Assembly: GCA_016781735.1 (NCBI GenBank)
Contig: JADDPT010000058.1
Span: 1 to 59,116, forward strand
Source: Rubrobacter sp.
GTDB lineage: Bacteria > Chloroflexota > Chloroflexia > Thermobaculales > Thermobaculaceae
Direction: 5' to 3'
DNA length: 59,116 nt
Both the position numbers and the translations under genes were made by a program. The notes under the pieces were generated by a model that made no database searches, had not been told where the DNA came from, and worked only from the letters and a program-made list of their open reading frames with translations. Positions 18,132-26,052 of the stretch are shown here, piece after piece; the first letter of the stretch is position 1; the number at the start of each line of letters is the position of its first letter.

Positions 18132-19984
18132 GCCGCCCGCCTCCGGCCGGCGCGCCGCAAGCTTCGGCTGTACAGCCACCACTCGAGTAGGAGCACGCCG
18201 AGAGCGAGAGCGACGAGCGGCCACCAGCGCTCGCGACCCGCGGAGCGGGGGGCTTCGCCTCGTACCTCACCACCCTGCTTGAGAGGGATCGGGGAAAACG
18301 CTGTGACGTTCGATTCCCGCTCACTGCCCGCGTTAACGAAGAAGCGAGACACGAGCCGGTCTCCGCTTAGAACCTCGTACACTCCCGATTGCGCCGTGTC
18401 CGCGTAGGTGGTGGAGGCGCCAGCTGCTTGTGTGCTCTGCCCGTCGGGTGCCCTCACAATGGTGGGCACTCCCTGCGCCGATGGAGGCACCGGCACCACA
18501 GCGCCCGGGCTGACCGCCCCCGACACGGTCGTGACGCCTCGGGGCTTGAGGTAGCGCATCAAGTTGTCAACGAGGATGGGGAATGCTACCTGCAGCGGAA
18601 GGTCGGAGTCCTCGGGCGCGAAGGCGAGCGCGGCCACCCTTCTGCCTTTCTCTTCGCCCGCCACGAGCAGCGGGATGTCTCCTGAGGAGGCAAGCACCTC
18701 CATCCACGGAGGCGGACTCAACCTCTTCGCGCGGCCCGCGCTGACCTGTGTGAGGTCCGCAAAGCGGAGCAACAGGCTATCCTGACTCTGCTTCGTGACG
18801 GCAAGTCCCTCCTCCTCTCCCGTCACGGGCAGCAGGGGGCTGTTGGGTGGCGCGAGCAGCAGGAGGTTGCCCTGTGGCAGCGTGGAGGGTAGCTCACTGT
18901 TGAGGATGTAGACATCGTACCCAGGCTTGATCGCGGCGCCAGGCGGGGCTTTCTCGACCTCGAGTCCGTCAACAAGGGAGAGCGCACGCTCCAGGAAGCG
19001 GCTCTCCCCGCCCGCGAGCAGCACTCGGGCTGGCGGTCCCTCGGAGTCAACAAACCACCCGGCGTCATCGGCCAGGAGCGCGTTGTCGACCTCGGGGCGG
19101 AGCGCGCCGTCTGTGGTCAAATGGACCTCGATGACTCCACCACTCGGGATGTCCCTGAGAGAGACGCCGCTGGTGCCGTTTGCAGGCAGGTCCACCTCCA
19201 CGGCGTCAACAAGCTTGTCATCCACGCTCAGCGAGAGCCGGCCCTTACGTGCCGATCCGTAGTTACCCAAAGACACCCATAACTCCCGACCGGCCACGCC
19301 GGATCGCGCGGATACGGAGAGGACTGCCGAGTTCGCGCTCTCACCTCTAACGCTCTCGAACCTGACCGGGTATGGCAGCGGTGCGGGCTCTTCTTGCACA
19401 GGCCCACCGTCGCCGACGAGCACAACTGTGGGCTCCCGTAGCCTGCCCGCGATCGAGCGAGCGAGGATAGCTGCGTTGTGCAGGTTGCCCTCGCCGTATG
19501 GCTGCGACAGGTCCGCGAGAGCACGGTCAACGACGCCTGCGTCGGTGGTGGGGCCGGCGAGTAGTCGCGGCGTAGGTCCGGCGGAGATAAGGGCGACGCG
19601 CCTGCCCGCGCCCTTGTTCGCCACCAGCTCGCGTACCCGCTCCTTCGCTTGCTCGAAACGGGAGGGAGCGATGTCCCGCGCTGCCATGGACCCGGAGGTG
19701 TCGAGCATCAGGACGAGGTCGCCGCCCGGCACGTCCGCGGAGCGGATGAGCGGCCGCGCGAGCGCGAGCACGAGCGCCGCCAGGATGAGCAGTTGAAGCA
19801 GCAATAGCAGGTTGCGGCGCAGCTTCTGCCAGGGCGCGTTTGCCTGTACCTCCTCAAGCGCCTGTTGCCAGAGAGAGGTGCTCGGCACCGGCATCTCTTC
19901 TCGCTTGGGTTTGAGGAGGTACAGGAGCACGAGCGGTACGCTCAGGAAGCCCAGCGCTAGTGCGAGTGGCGCCACGAAGCTCAT
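18128..19984 (-). CDS. BatA/VWA domain membrane protein
   Basis: 618 residues. The N-terminus is the BatA aerotolerance-type anchor: a first TM helix, YLLKPKREEMPVPST, the APWQKLRRNLLLLLQLL helix, then a VWA domain with a complete MIDAS D95-T-S-G-S-M100. A long beta-rich middle region and a C-terminal TM helix (WWPLVALALGVLLLEWWLYS) follow, so both ends are membrane-bound. Its ATG overlaps the DUF58 stop as ATGA and its stop overlaps the next GTG as GTGA. Such proteins partner with MoxR and DUF58 proteins in several phyla. Molecular role is unknown here. Confidence 0.87.
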   Translation of the reverse strand: MSFVAPLALALGFLSVPLVLLYLLKPKREEMPVPSTSLWQQALEEVQANAPWQKLRRNLLLLLQLLILAALVLALARPLIRSADVPGGDLVLMLDTSGSMAARDIAPSRFEQAKERVRELVANKGAGRRVALISAGPTPRLLAGPTTDAGVVDRALADLSQPYGEGNLHNAAILARSIAGRLREPTVVLVGDGGPVQEEPAPLPYPVRFESVRGESANSAVLSVSARSGVAGRELWVSLGNYGSARKGRLSLSVDDKLVDAVEVDLPANGTSGVSLRDIPSGGVIEVHLTTDGALRPEVDNALLADDAGWFVDSEGPPARVLLAGGESRFLERALSLVDGLEVEKAPPGAAIKPGYDVYILNSELPSTLPQGNLLLLAPPNSPLLPVTGEEEGLAVTKQSQDSLLLRFADLTQVSAGRAKRLSPPPWMEVLASSGDIPLLVAGEEKGRRVAALAFAPEDSDLPLQVAFPILVDNLMRYLKPRGVTTVSGAVSPGAVVPVPPSAQGVPTIVRAPDGQSTQAAGASTTYADTAQSGVYEVLSGDRLVSRFFVNAGSERESNVTAFSPIPLKQGGEVRGEAPRSAGRERWWPLVALALGVLLLEWWLYSRSLRRAGRRRAA

Positions 19985-20901
19985 CAGGAGACCAGCACCT
20001 TCGAGGCTCGCAGCGCTCCGAAGAGCTCGTTCTCCACCGTGGCATCGCTACGGACGAGGTTGTACGAGGCACCCACGCCCGCGCATGTCTGCCTTATTTC
20101 AGCGAGCCACTCATCCAGCCTTCGCTGGTACGCGTCAAGGGTTGGACCGTCGAGCGTCACGCTCTGTCGCTGTCCACTCTCTGAGTCCAGCAGCTCGAGA
20201 TCGCCGGACAGCTCGGGCTGCAGCTCTTCTGGCGAGAGCACCTGGATAACCGAGATTTCGTGCCCCCGTGCGCCAAGCGCTCTCAGGCCCTCACCGACCC
20301 CGGCGGGGTCAAGCAGGTCGCTGATCAGTATCAGGAGCCCCACCTGCTTAGTACTTCCAGCATACTCCTTCAGCGTGCGGCTGAGCGCATTCTCCCCTCC
20401 GGGTGCGAGCCCGGAGAGGTAGCCCAGCATCGCGGGGACGGCGCCGGTGCCTCGCCACGGACGTGGTCTGTTCTTGCTGCCGATCTCAATGAGCTGCAGC
20501 CGGTCGAGTCCGTTGAGTGCCACGTAGCCTAGCGTCGCCGCGAGTCTGACCGCGGTCGTCAGCTTCGTGGGACTGCCAAAGCCCATTGACGCGCTGGTGT
20601 CCACCAGCAGGTGCACCGCGCGATCCTCCTCCTCCTCGTAGACCTTGAGGAACAGCCGGTCAGTCCGCGCGTAAAGGTTCCAATCTACGCGTCGGAGGTC
20701 GTCGCCCGGCGCATACGTCCGGTAATCGGCAAACTCGACGCTCGATCCCCGCTTCGTCGAGCGCCGGTCGCCGCGAAGCTGTCCCGGACGGCGGAGCCGG
20801 CTGCCGAGCTCCAACGTCTCCAGTTTGCGCGCGAGGGGGGGAGGTAGCAGCACGTCCGCCTTCCCGGTGCGTTCTTCCGGCGTCGTCCCAGCGAATGTCA
20901 T
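19984..20901 (-). CDS. DUF58 domain protein
   Basis: 305 residues from the ATG at 20901; an earlier in-frame start would overlap moxR by 80 bases. The core SVEFADYRTYAPGDDLRRVD then WNLYARTDRLFLKVYEEEED is the DUF58 signature. A VWA-like fold follows with LLVDTSASMGFG, so a metal-binding DxSxS site is present. No TM helix. DUF58 proteins nearly always accompany MoxR ATPases, as here (28 bp downstream of moxR), and are thought to be chaperone partners or adaptors. It overlaps the BatA-type gene by ATGA. Confidence 0.9.
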   Translation of the reverse strand: MTFAGTTPEERTGKADVLLPPPLARKLETLELGSRLRRPGQLRGDRRSTKRGSSVEFADYRTYAPGDDLRRVDWNLYARTDRLFLKVYEEEEDRAVHLLVDTSASMGFGSPTKLTTAVRLAATLGYVALNGLDRLQLIEIGSKNRPRPWRGTGAVPAMLGYLSGLAPGGENALSRTLKEYAGSTKQVGLLILISDLLDPAGVGEGLRALGARGHEISVIQVLSPEELQPELSGDLELLDSESGQRQSVTLDGPTLDAYQRRLDEWLAEIRQTCAGVGASYNLVRSDATVENELFGALRASKVLVS

Positions 20902-20929
20902 CCGGTCCTCGGTCCTGCCGGTCTCCAAG

Positions 20930-21934
20930 CTACACTCTCGCTGCAGCGGAGGTGAGAGCCTGAGTAACCTCGTGCACGATCTGATCGGGCGCGATGCCTT
21001 CCGACTCACCCTCGTAGTTACGAATGATGCGGTGTCTGAGCGCGGGTAGAGCCACCTCGTTGATGTCCTCGATCGAGGCGTTGTAGCGACCGTCGTGCAG
21101 CGCGTTCACTTTCGCGCCGAGGACGAGCGCCTGAGCGCCGCGTGGGCTGGCTCCAAAGCGAACGTACCGGCGAACGACCTGCGGAGAGCGCGGGTTCTCC
21201 GGGTGGGTGTGGAGTACCACCTGGGCCGCGTACTCCATGACGTGCGGGGCGACAGGCACGAGCCGGGATAGCTCCGCCATTGCGTTCACCGTTGCGGCGT
21301 CCGTGACCTTGCTTACATTCCCGCTCGTACCGCCCGTGGTGCGCTCGAGGATCTGCACGAGGTCACGGGCGTCGGGGAATGGGACGAGCAGCTTGTATAG
21401 GAAGCGGTCGAGCTGCGCTTCAGGCAGGGGGTAGGTGCCCTCCATGTCCACCGGGTTCTGTGTGGCGAGCACGAAGAATGGCTCCGGCAGCAGGTGTCGC
21501 ACCCCGGCCACGGTTACCGCCTTCTCCTGCATTGCCTCGAGCAGCGCGGACTGAGTCTTCGGCGTCGCTCGGTTTACCTCGTCCGCGAGCACGAGGTTGG
21601 CGAAGACGGGACCCGGCTGGAAGCGAAAGTCACGAGCGCCCCGCTCGTCTTCGTGGATGATGTTAGTGCCTGTGATGTCCGACGGCATCAGGTCGGGTGT
21701 GAACTGGACACGGGAGAATGCCAGGTCCAGCGCCTCCCCCAATGCCCGGACAGTCGCTGTCTTGCCGAGGCCGGGCACACCCTCCAGCAACGCGTGACCG
21801 CCCGTGATCACGCACGTAATCACGCCGCGAAGCAGCTCTTTCTGTCCCACAATCGTCTTCCCGACCTCAGCCTCGATCGCCTGAGCGATGCTAATAAAGT
21901 CTTCGGGCGCCATAGGCGCTGTCTCTACAGCCAT
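20930..21934 (-). CDS. MoxR-family AAA+ ATPase
   Basis: 334 residues, family-typical. Walker A is GVPGLGKT, preceded by LLE; the Walker B and sensor region is LVLADEVNRATPKTQSALLEAMQE, followed by FFVLATQNPVDMEGTYPLPEAQLDRF, all diagnostic of MoxR. The C-terminal lid has YVRFGASPRGAQAL. MoxR proteins are chaperone-like ATPases that act with VWA proteins to mature or insert metal or cofactor into targets. Here it starts the DUF58-VWA-VWA sub-operon, after a 454-bp gap that separates it from the ABC half of the locus. Confidence 0.95.
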   Translation of the reverse strand: MAVETAPMAPEDFISIAQAIEAEVGKTIVGQKELLRGVITCVITGGHALLEGVPGLGKTATVRALGEALDLAFSRVQFTPDLMPSDITGTNIIHEDERGARDFRFQPGPVFANLVLADEVNRATPKTQSALLEAMQEKAVTVAGVRHLLPEPFFVLATQNPVDMEGTYPLPEAQLDRFLYKLLVPFPDARDLVQILERTTGGTSGNVSKVTDAATVNAMAELSRLVPVAPHVMEYAAQVVLHTHPENPRSPQVVRRYVRFGASPRGAQALVLGAKVNALHDGRYNASIEDINEVALPALRHRIIRNYEGESEGIAPDQIVHEVTQALTSAAARV

Positions 21935-22388
21935 GGGTCCTTCTCTATCTTCTCCGCCCAGCGGCGGTTGTCATGGTCGTCAACGGATGGGGGCTCGCCC
22001 GTCTCTCAGATCACAGAGCCTGCGGATACCCAGACCGTTCGTACGACACCTACCATGCCCGAGTTCCCGATCTTCCACCTCACGGCCAGGCTAGCCACTG
22101 GCCTAATCGTCGGGGCGGGCCAGTCGCTGCAATGCGTTAAGAAGTCTGTCATCATCCCCCCGACCAGTTCAGAATGGTCCACGCTAGCCAGCCCATAAAC
22201 AGACACCCAAGCATGGCAGGCGCCAATGCCACCGCCAATACCCCATAGGATAGCCGGCTTCGCCTTCTCATCGCCCGCAGACCGTCTGAACTGCTTCCAC
22301 AATGCCGACGTTGCGATTACTCTCCAGCGATTGGCGAGCACTACCGTGGTGGCTCGCAACCAGTGACCTGACCGCCACGCTCAACGCA
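21935..22388. other. gap between moxR and the broken membrane gene
   Basis: 454 bases. The only coding-like content is a possible small TM protein on the minus strand (22152-22271, listed separately). The rest, 21935-22102, shows nothing I can identify; it may carry the moxR promoter. Confidence 0.5.
22152..22271 (-). CDS. possible 39-residue single-TM protein
   Basis: ATG at 22271 opens a frame for MRRRSRLSYGVLAVALAPAM continuing to LGCLFMGWLAWTILNWSGG: an Arg-rich start and one TM helix, the look of a real small membrane protein with cytoplasmic N-terminus. It ends at a TGA just after a run of six G (minus strand; 22156-22161). If the run were five G, the frame would continue as DDDRLLNALQRLARPDD to a TAG at 22103-22105, a plausible amphipathic tail. 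No good SD is seen, so translation is uncertain. It lies in the same orientation as its neighbours. Confidence 0.35.
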   Translation of the reverse strand: MRRRSRLSYGVLAVALAPAMLGCLFMGWLAWTILNWSGG

Positions 22389-24122
22389 TCACCTACCGTC
22401 CTCAGCGCCTTCCGGCGCTATATCGGCGAAGTAGTCGCGTACGTAGTCCTTGAGGGTGATGGGGATGTAGTGCTCATCGAGATAGTTGCTCGCTGCCCCA
22501 CTGTAGTCGGAGTAAGCCTCAGCGTACGGCCGTACCGCCTGGTTATTCTGTCCCTGCCCCGGACCGGTATCGGTCTGGCTCGTGCGGCCGTTGAGGTCGC
22601 GGCCCTGGACGCGCACAAGGTTGCCCTCTTTGTCTATGCGAGAGGGTGCGTACTGGGGTTCAAACTCGCCGCTCGCGGTCTGTCCGTTTCGGCCACCTCG
22701 CGCCTCACCCTCACCGTTGCCGTTGCCCTTTCCAACCCCGCCCTGCGCGTTGCCATTCATGCCGGCACCACCGCTGGTGCTACCCGTGTTCCCCTGTCCC
22801 TGTCCCTGGCCTTGCCCCGATCCTTGGCCCTGACCTTGTCCCTGTCCGGAACCCTGCCCTTGTCCGGAACCTTGACCCTGTCCCTGGCCCAGGACTGGTG
22901 TGCCGTTTGCCAGGGGCGTGCCACCCGCCACCGGGCCGGGTGTGCCCTGCATGCCTGCGTTTGCTGCGTCGGTGGGTGTGCCCGCGGCCGCTATCTGGCT
23001 CTTACTGTCCTGTAGCTGTGAGAGGGCACTCTCGAGTGCCTGCGCGGTCCGAGCATCGTTGGCTGCTGCTTCCAACTGTGATCCGACATCGTCCGCACTT
23101 TCGGCCGTGCCAGACGCGGCGTTGGCGAGTGCCTCGGCGAGTTGAGGGGAGAGGTCGCCGATGGCCGCCGACGCGGCGCGCAGCGAAGCCTCGGTCCTGG
23201 AGCGCTCGGAGGGGCTCATCTTCCTCATCTCCTCAGCCAGCTTGCGCGCCGCGGCCTTCGCCTCACCGCTCTTGCCCGACGATGCGGCCTCCTCCAGAGC
23301 TGATGTAGACGGGTTTGCCGCGAGCTGGGAGACCGCCTTCTGAAGCGCGGCACGGCTCTTTGCGGGGCCGGTCCGACTTGCCTCCTGTATCTGCGACTCG
23401 GCCCGGCTCAATCGAGCTGCCGCCTCAGGACGTGTCAGCTCGCCCTTCTCGAGGTCCTTTCGCAGCTCGTCTAGCTCCGCCAGTGCTTTGCGGGTTGCAG
23501 CGTCCTGCTTGGGCACCTTCCTCTCGAGCTTCTCAGCCGCCTTGCGTACCTCCTCAGCCTCTTTCTTCTGGCTGGCAGCCACAATCTGTTTCTCCGCGAG
23601 CGCACCCGCCTGTAGGTCGGGCGATATAAGGACACCAAGGAAGGAGATGGCGAGTGCCGGCACCAGGAATAGCGCGGGCTGTGGAAGCCGGTAGGGCACA
23701 ACACGACGCCAGTCGGCACCGCCGGCGTAGCGAGCTGCGTCCTGAACCTGCTCCCTCGACAACGGCGTCCAACCGTCACCGCTGCGAGCATGCAGGTCTA
23801 GCGCCGTACTAAGGCGCCCGCGCAGCCCGAGCGCAAGCTCGGCGGCGATGAGGAGCCTTCGAGTGTCCACCCTCCACAAGGCGGCGGCGAGCGCCACGAG
23901 CAGCGTGATGCAGCCAAGCAGCAGTCACGACAGGATCCGCAGCCGTTCCATCGCCATGATGGGCGCCATTCGGGTGGCGAGCGCGAGCAGAAGCGCCGCC
24001 GCCAAACCAAGCACGATTCCCCATGCGCCCCACCAGACGGAGCGCACCGCGCGCTTGCGGAGGACCAGCCGCCGTAGCGACAGCCTGATCTCGCGAGCTG
24101 CAGGCGACATATCTGGTCTCAC
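22389..24122 (-). pseudogene. DUF4175-like membrane protein interrupted by an in-frame TGA
   Basis: A single reading frame runs from GTG 24122 to 22389, broken only by TGA at 23925-23927 (codon 66). Before it: a basic start and one TM helix (VWWGAWGIVLGLAAALLLAL). After it, in frame and without a gap: a second TM helix (LLLGCITLLVALAAALW), then RRLLIAAELALGLRGRLSTA, a third TM, an Ala/Glu/Lys-rich coiled coil of about 200 residues, a Gly/Gln-rich region, and EFEPQYAPSRIDKEGN near the end. This order resembles DUF4175-type proteins from MoxR/VWA clusters. The start overlaps the permease stop as GTGA. The remainder is intact (no other stop in 511 codons), so a recent mutation or sequence error fits best; internal re-start at GTG 23897 is possible. 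Confidence 0.72.
22791..22892 (-). repeat. imperfect GGN-CAR hexamer repeat (Gly-Gln repeat)
   Basis: About 17 tandem copies of a Gly-Gln (or Gly-Ser) dipeptide codon pair form a low-complexity tract within the broken membrane gene. Codon choice varies between copies, so this is selection for the peptide rather than a recent DNA expansion. Such tracts often occur in this protein family. Confidence 0.7.
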
Positions 24123-25090
24123 GACGCGTCCGCCGGGTCGATGATTGCTGCCGGAGGACGTGTCGGTCTGGCAGGGTTCCGCGCAGTCGTCGGTCTCACG
24201 CTACGAACGCTGAGCCATACCAAGAGTGCTGAGAGTCCGAGGTAGATTAACGAGTATGTTACCCACGGACTGACGAGCAATACCTCGCCCTGCTGTATCG
24301 GCCCGTTCGGTCCGAAACGCTCAATCGGCAGACGGAGTATGAAGGCGCCTTCGTTCGCGATCAGCGCCGCCGCGGAGAAACCGCCGGCCGTGACAGGACT
24401 GAGAGAGACAAAGAGTAGCCCCACGTAATAGAGCGTGGCGGTTGGGCCGCCTTCCGGCCCGCCGAAGAAGAAAGGGATACCCAAAAAGCCGGAGCCGAAT
24501 ATGCCCACGAAGAATACGAACACTGCGCCGATCAGGCTCAACGCCACCGTGAGATAGCTGAAGATGGAGGCGGTCGTCGTGGACTTCATGACGGCCGAGA
24601 AGAACAGGCTGGAGCTCGCATAGAAGATGCACGCGACGATCAGCGTCCAGAAGCCGAGCAGCACCTCCGTGAGCGAGAGCCCTCCGAACAGCAGCGCGAG
24701 CACCTGCACCGGCAGCGCGACGAAGACGAGCAGCAGCGTGTACGAGAGGCCGGATACGAGCTTGCCAAGCACGAAGCTCCGGGCGCGCAGTGGGGTTGTC
24801 ATCACGAGATCGAACGTCTGCCGCTCCCTCTCGCCGGCGATGGAGTTCGCGGTGAAGGCCGGAGCGAGCGGCGCGATGAGCATCAGCTCGACGAGCGTTA
24901 CCGCGTAGAACAGGATACGACCCAGGGGCGGGGGAGGGCCGCCGAACTCCTGGTTGCCGATCACGTTCTTTGTGAAGGCGTATACGGCGACCACCAGGCA
25001 AGTTAGCAGCAGCAGGTAAACGCTAAGCACGGCGAATGCACGCCCACCCCTCATTCGGCTGCGCAGCTCTTTTCTGGCTACTACCTGCAT
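24119..25090 (-). CDS. ABC-2 type transporter permease
   Basis: 323 residues with six or seven TM helices. The amphipathic start VVARKELRSRMRGGRAF and the cytoplasmic loop AGERERQTFDLVMTTPLRARSF are typical of ABC-2 permeases, including gliding-motility GldF-like ones. A Gly/Pro/Phe-rich extracellular loop (IPFFFGGPEGGP) is present. Its ATG shares one base with the TAA of the ATPase gene (25090), so the two are translationally coupled; its stop overlaps the next gene as GTGA. Exported substrate unknown. Confidence 0.88.
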   Translation of the reverse strand: MQVVARKELRSRMRGGRAFAVLSVYLLLLTCLVVAVYAFTKNVIGNQEFGGPPPPLGRILFYAVTLVELMLIAPLAPAFTANSIAGERERQTFDLVMTTPLRARSFVLGKLVSGLSYTLLLVFVALPVQVLALLFGGLSLTEVLLGFWTLIVACIFYASSSLFFSAVMKSTTTASIFSYLTVALSLIGAVFVFFVGIFGSGFLGIPFFFGGPEGGPTATLYYVGLLFVSLSPVTAGGFSAAALIANEGAFILRLPIERFGPNGPIQQGEVLLVSPWVTYSLIYLGLSALLVWLSVRSVRPTTARNPARPTRPPAAIIDPADAS

Positions 25091-26052
25091 TACTGCACCT
25101 CGCCCTTCGTTACCTGAAGGAACACGTCCTCGAGATCACCCGCCTCCTCCGTGAAGGAGCGGACCGGCACCCCCACGGACACGAGCCGGTCAATGACCTG
25201 TGACTGGTCCTCCGCATCGTCCGTGAGGCCGAACGAGAGCGCCGCCGGCTCCTCGTCGGTTTGCGGCACCTCACCGTCGAATTTAGGTTCTATGACTCCA
25301 GGCGTGTCGGCGAGCATCTGCCTCGCGGTAAGCGCCCTGGCACCCACGCGGAGCCGGATGAGCTTACGCACGGCCAACCGCGAGATCATGTCCTCGACCC
25401 GCCCTGTGTCGAGCAGCCGGCCCCGCTCAATTATGCCGATGTGCGTGCACACGTCCGCGAGCTCGGAGAGGATATGCGACGATAGTACGATCGTCTTGCC
25501 CATCGAGCGCAGCTCCTTCAGCAGCTCGCGCATCTCCACCCGCGCCCGAGGATCCATCCCAGATGCGGGCTCGTCCAGGATGAGCAGGGAGGGGTCATGA
25601 ACGAGTGTGCGAGCGAGGCAGAGCCGCTGTTTCATTCCGCGGGAGAGTGACTCAACGTACGCCAACTTCTTCTCGCCCAGATCCACAAGACCGAGGAGGT
25701 CGTCCGTCATCTTTCCCCGCCGGTTCGCCGGGACCTCGTAGCAGGCTGCAAAGAAGTCGAGGTACTCCCACACCTTCATGTCCTCGTACACGCCGAAGAA
25801 GTCGGGCATGTAGCCTATCCTGCGGCGTACCGCGTCCGGCTCGTCGAGCACGGAGTAGCCTTCGATCCATGCCTCCCCGGATGTAGGCTCGAGTAGAGTG
25901 CACAGGATGCGGATAGTGGTCGTCTTCCCTGCGCCGTTGGGTCCGATGAACCCAAAGATGGAGCCCTGCTCGACCTCCAGGTTGAGGGAGTCGAGCGCGG
26001 TGAGGTCGTCGTACCGCCTAGTCAACCCCTGTGTTTGCACGAGTGCGGCCAA
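25090..26052 (-). CDS. ABC transporter ATP-binding protein
   Basis: 320 residues. Walker A GPNGAGKTTTIR near 37-48; Q-loop region YMPDFFGVYEDM; signature LSRGMKQRL; Walker B LLILDEPASGMDP; switch His in LSSHILSEL. A C-terminal extension of about 90 residues after the nucleotide-binding domain matches the export-type (CcmA/GldA/DrrA-like) subfamily. The TTG at 26052 directly abuts the stop of the upstream gene, with GGAGG ten bases before. It pairs with the following permease; together they would form a dimeric exporter or mechanochemical ABC unit. Confidence 0.93.
   Translation of the reverse strand: MAALVQTQGLTRRYDDLTALDSLNLEVEQGSIFGFIGPNGAGKTTTIRILCTLLEPTSGEAWIEGYSVLDEPDAVRRRIGYMPDFFGVYEDMKVWEYLDFFAACYEVPANRRGKMTDDLLGLVDLGEKKLAYVESLSRGMKQRLCLARTLVHDPSLLILDEPASGMDPRARVEMRELLKELRSMGKTIVLSSHILSELADVCTHIGIIERGRLLDTGRVEDMISRLAVRKLIRLRVGARALTARQMLADTPGVIEPKFDGEVPQTDEEPAALSFGLTDDAEDQSQVIDRLVSVGVPVRSFTEEAGDLEDVFLQVTKGEVQ

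Noticed and set aside
17301-18407. A 368-codon plus-strand frame opposite the VWA genes
   Set aside because: Composition is His/Arg/Pro-rich shadow and it crosses the boundary of two real genes.
22006-22359. A 117-codon minus-strand frame in the moxR gap
   Set aside because: Its translation has no hydrophobic or motif pattern and no SD. The smaller overlapping TM frame is more convincing.
22791-22892. Repeat tract as a possible CRISPR or satellite
   Set aside because: It is a short coding Gly-Gln tract with varied codons, without spacers.
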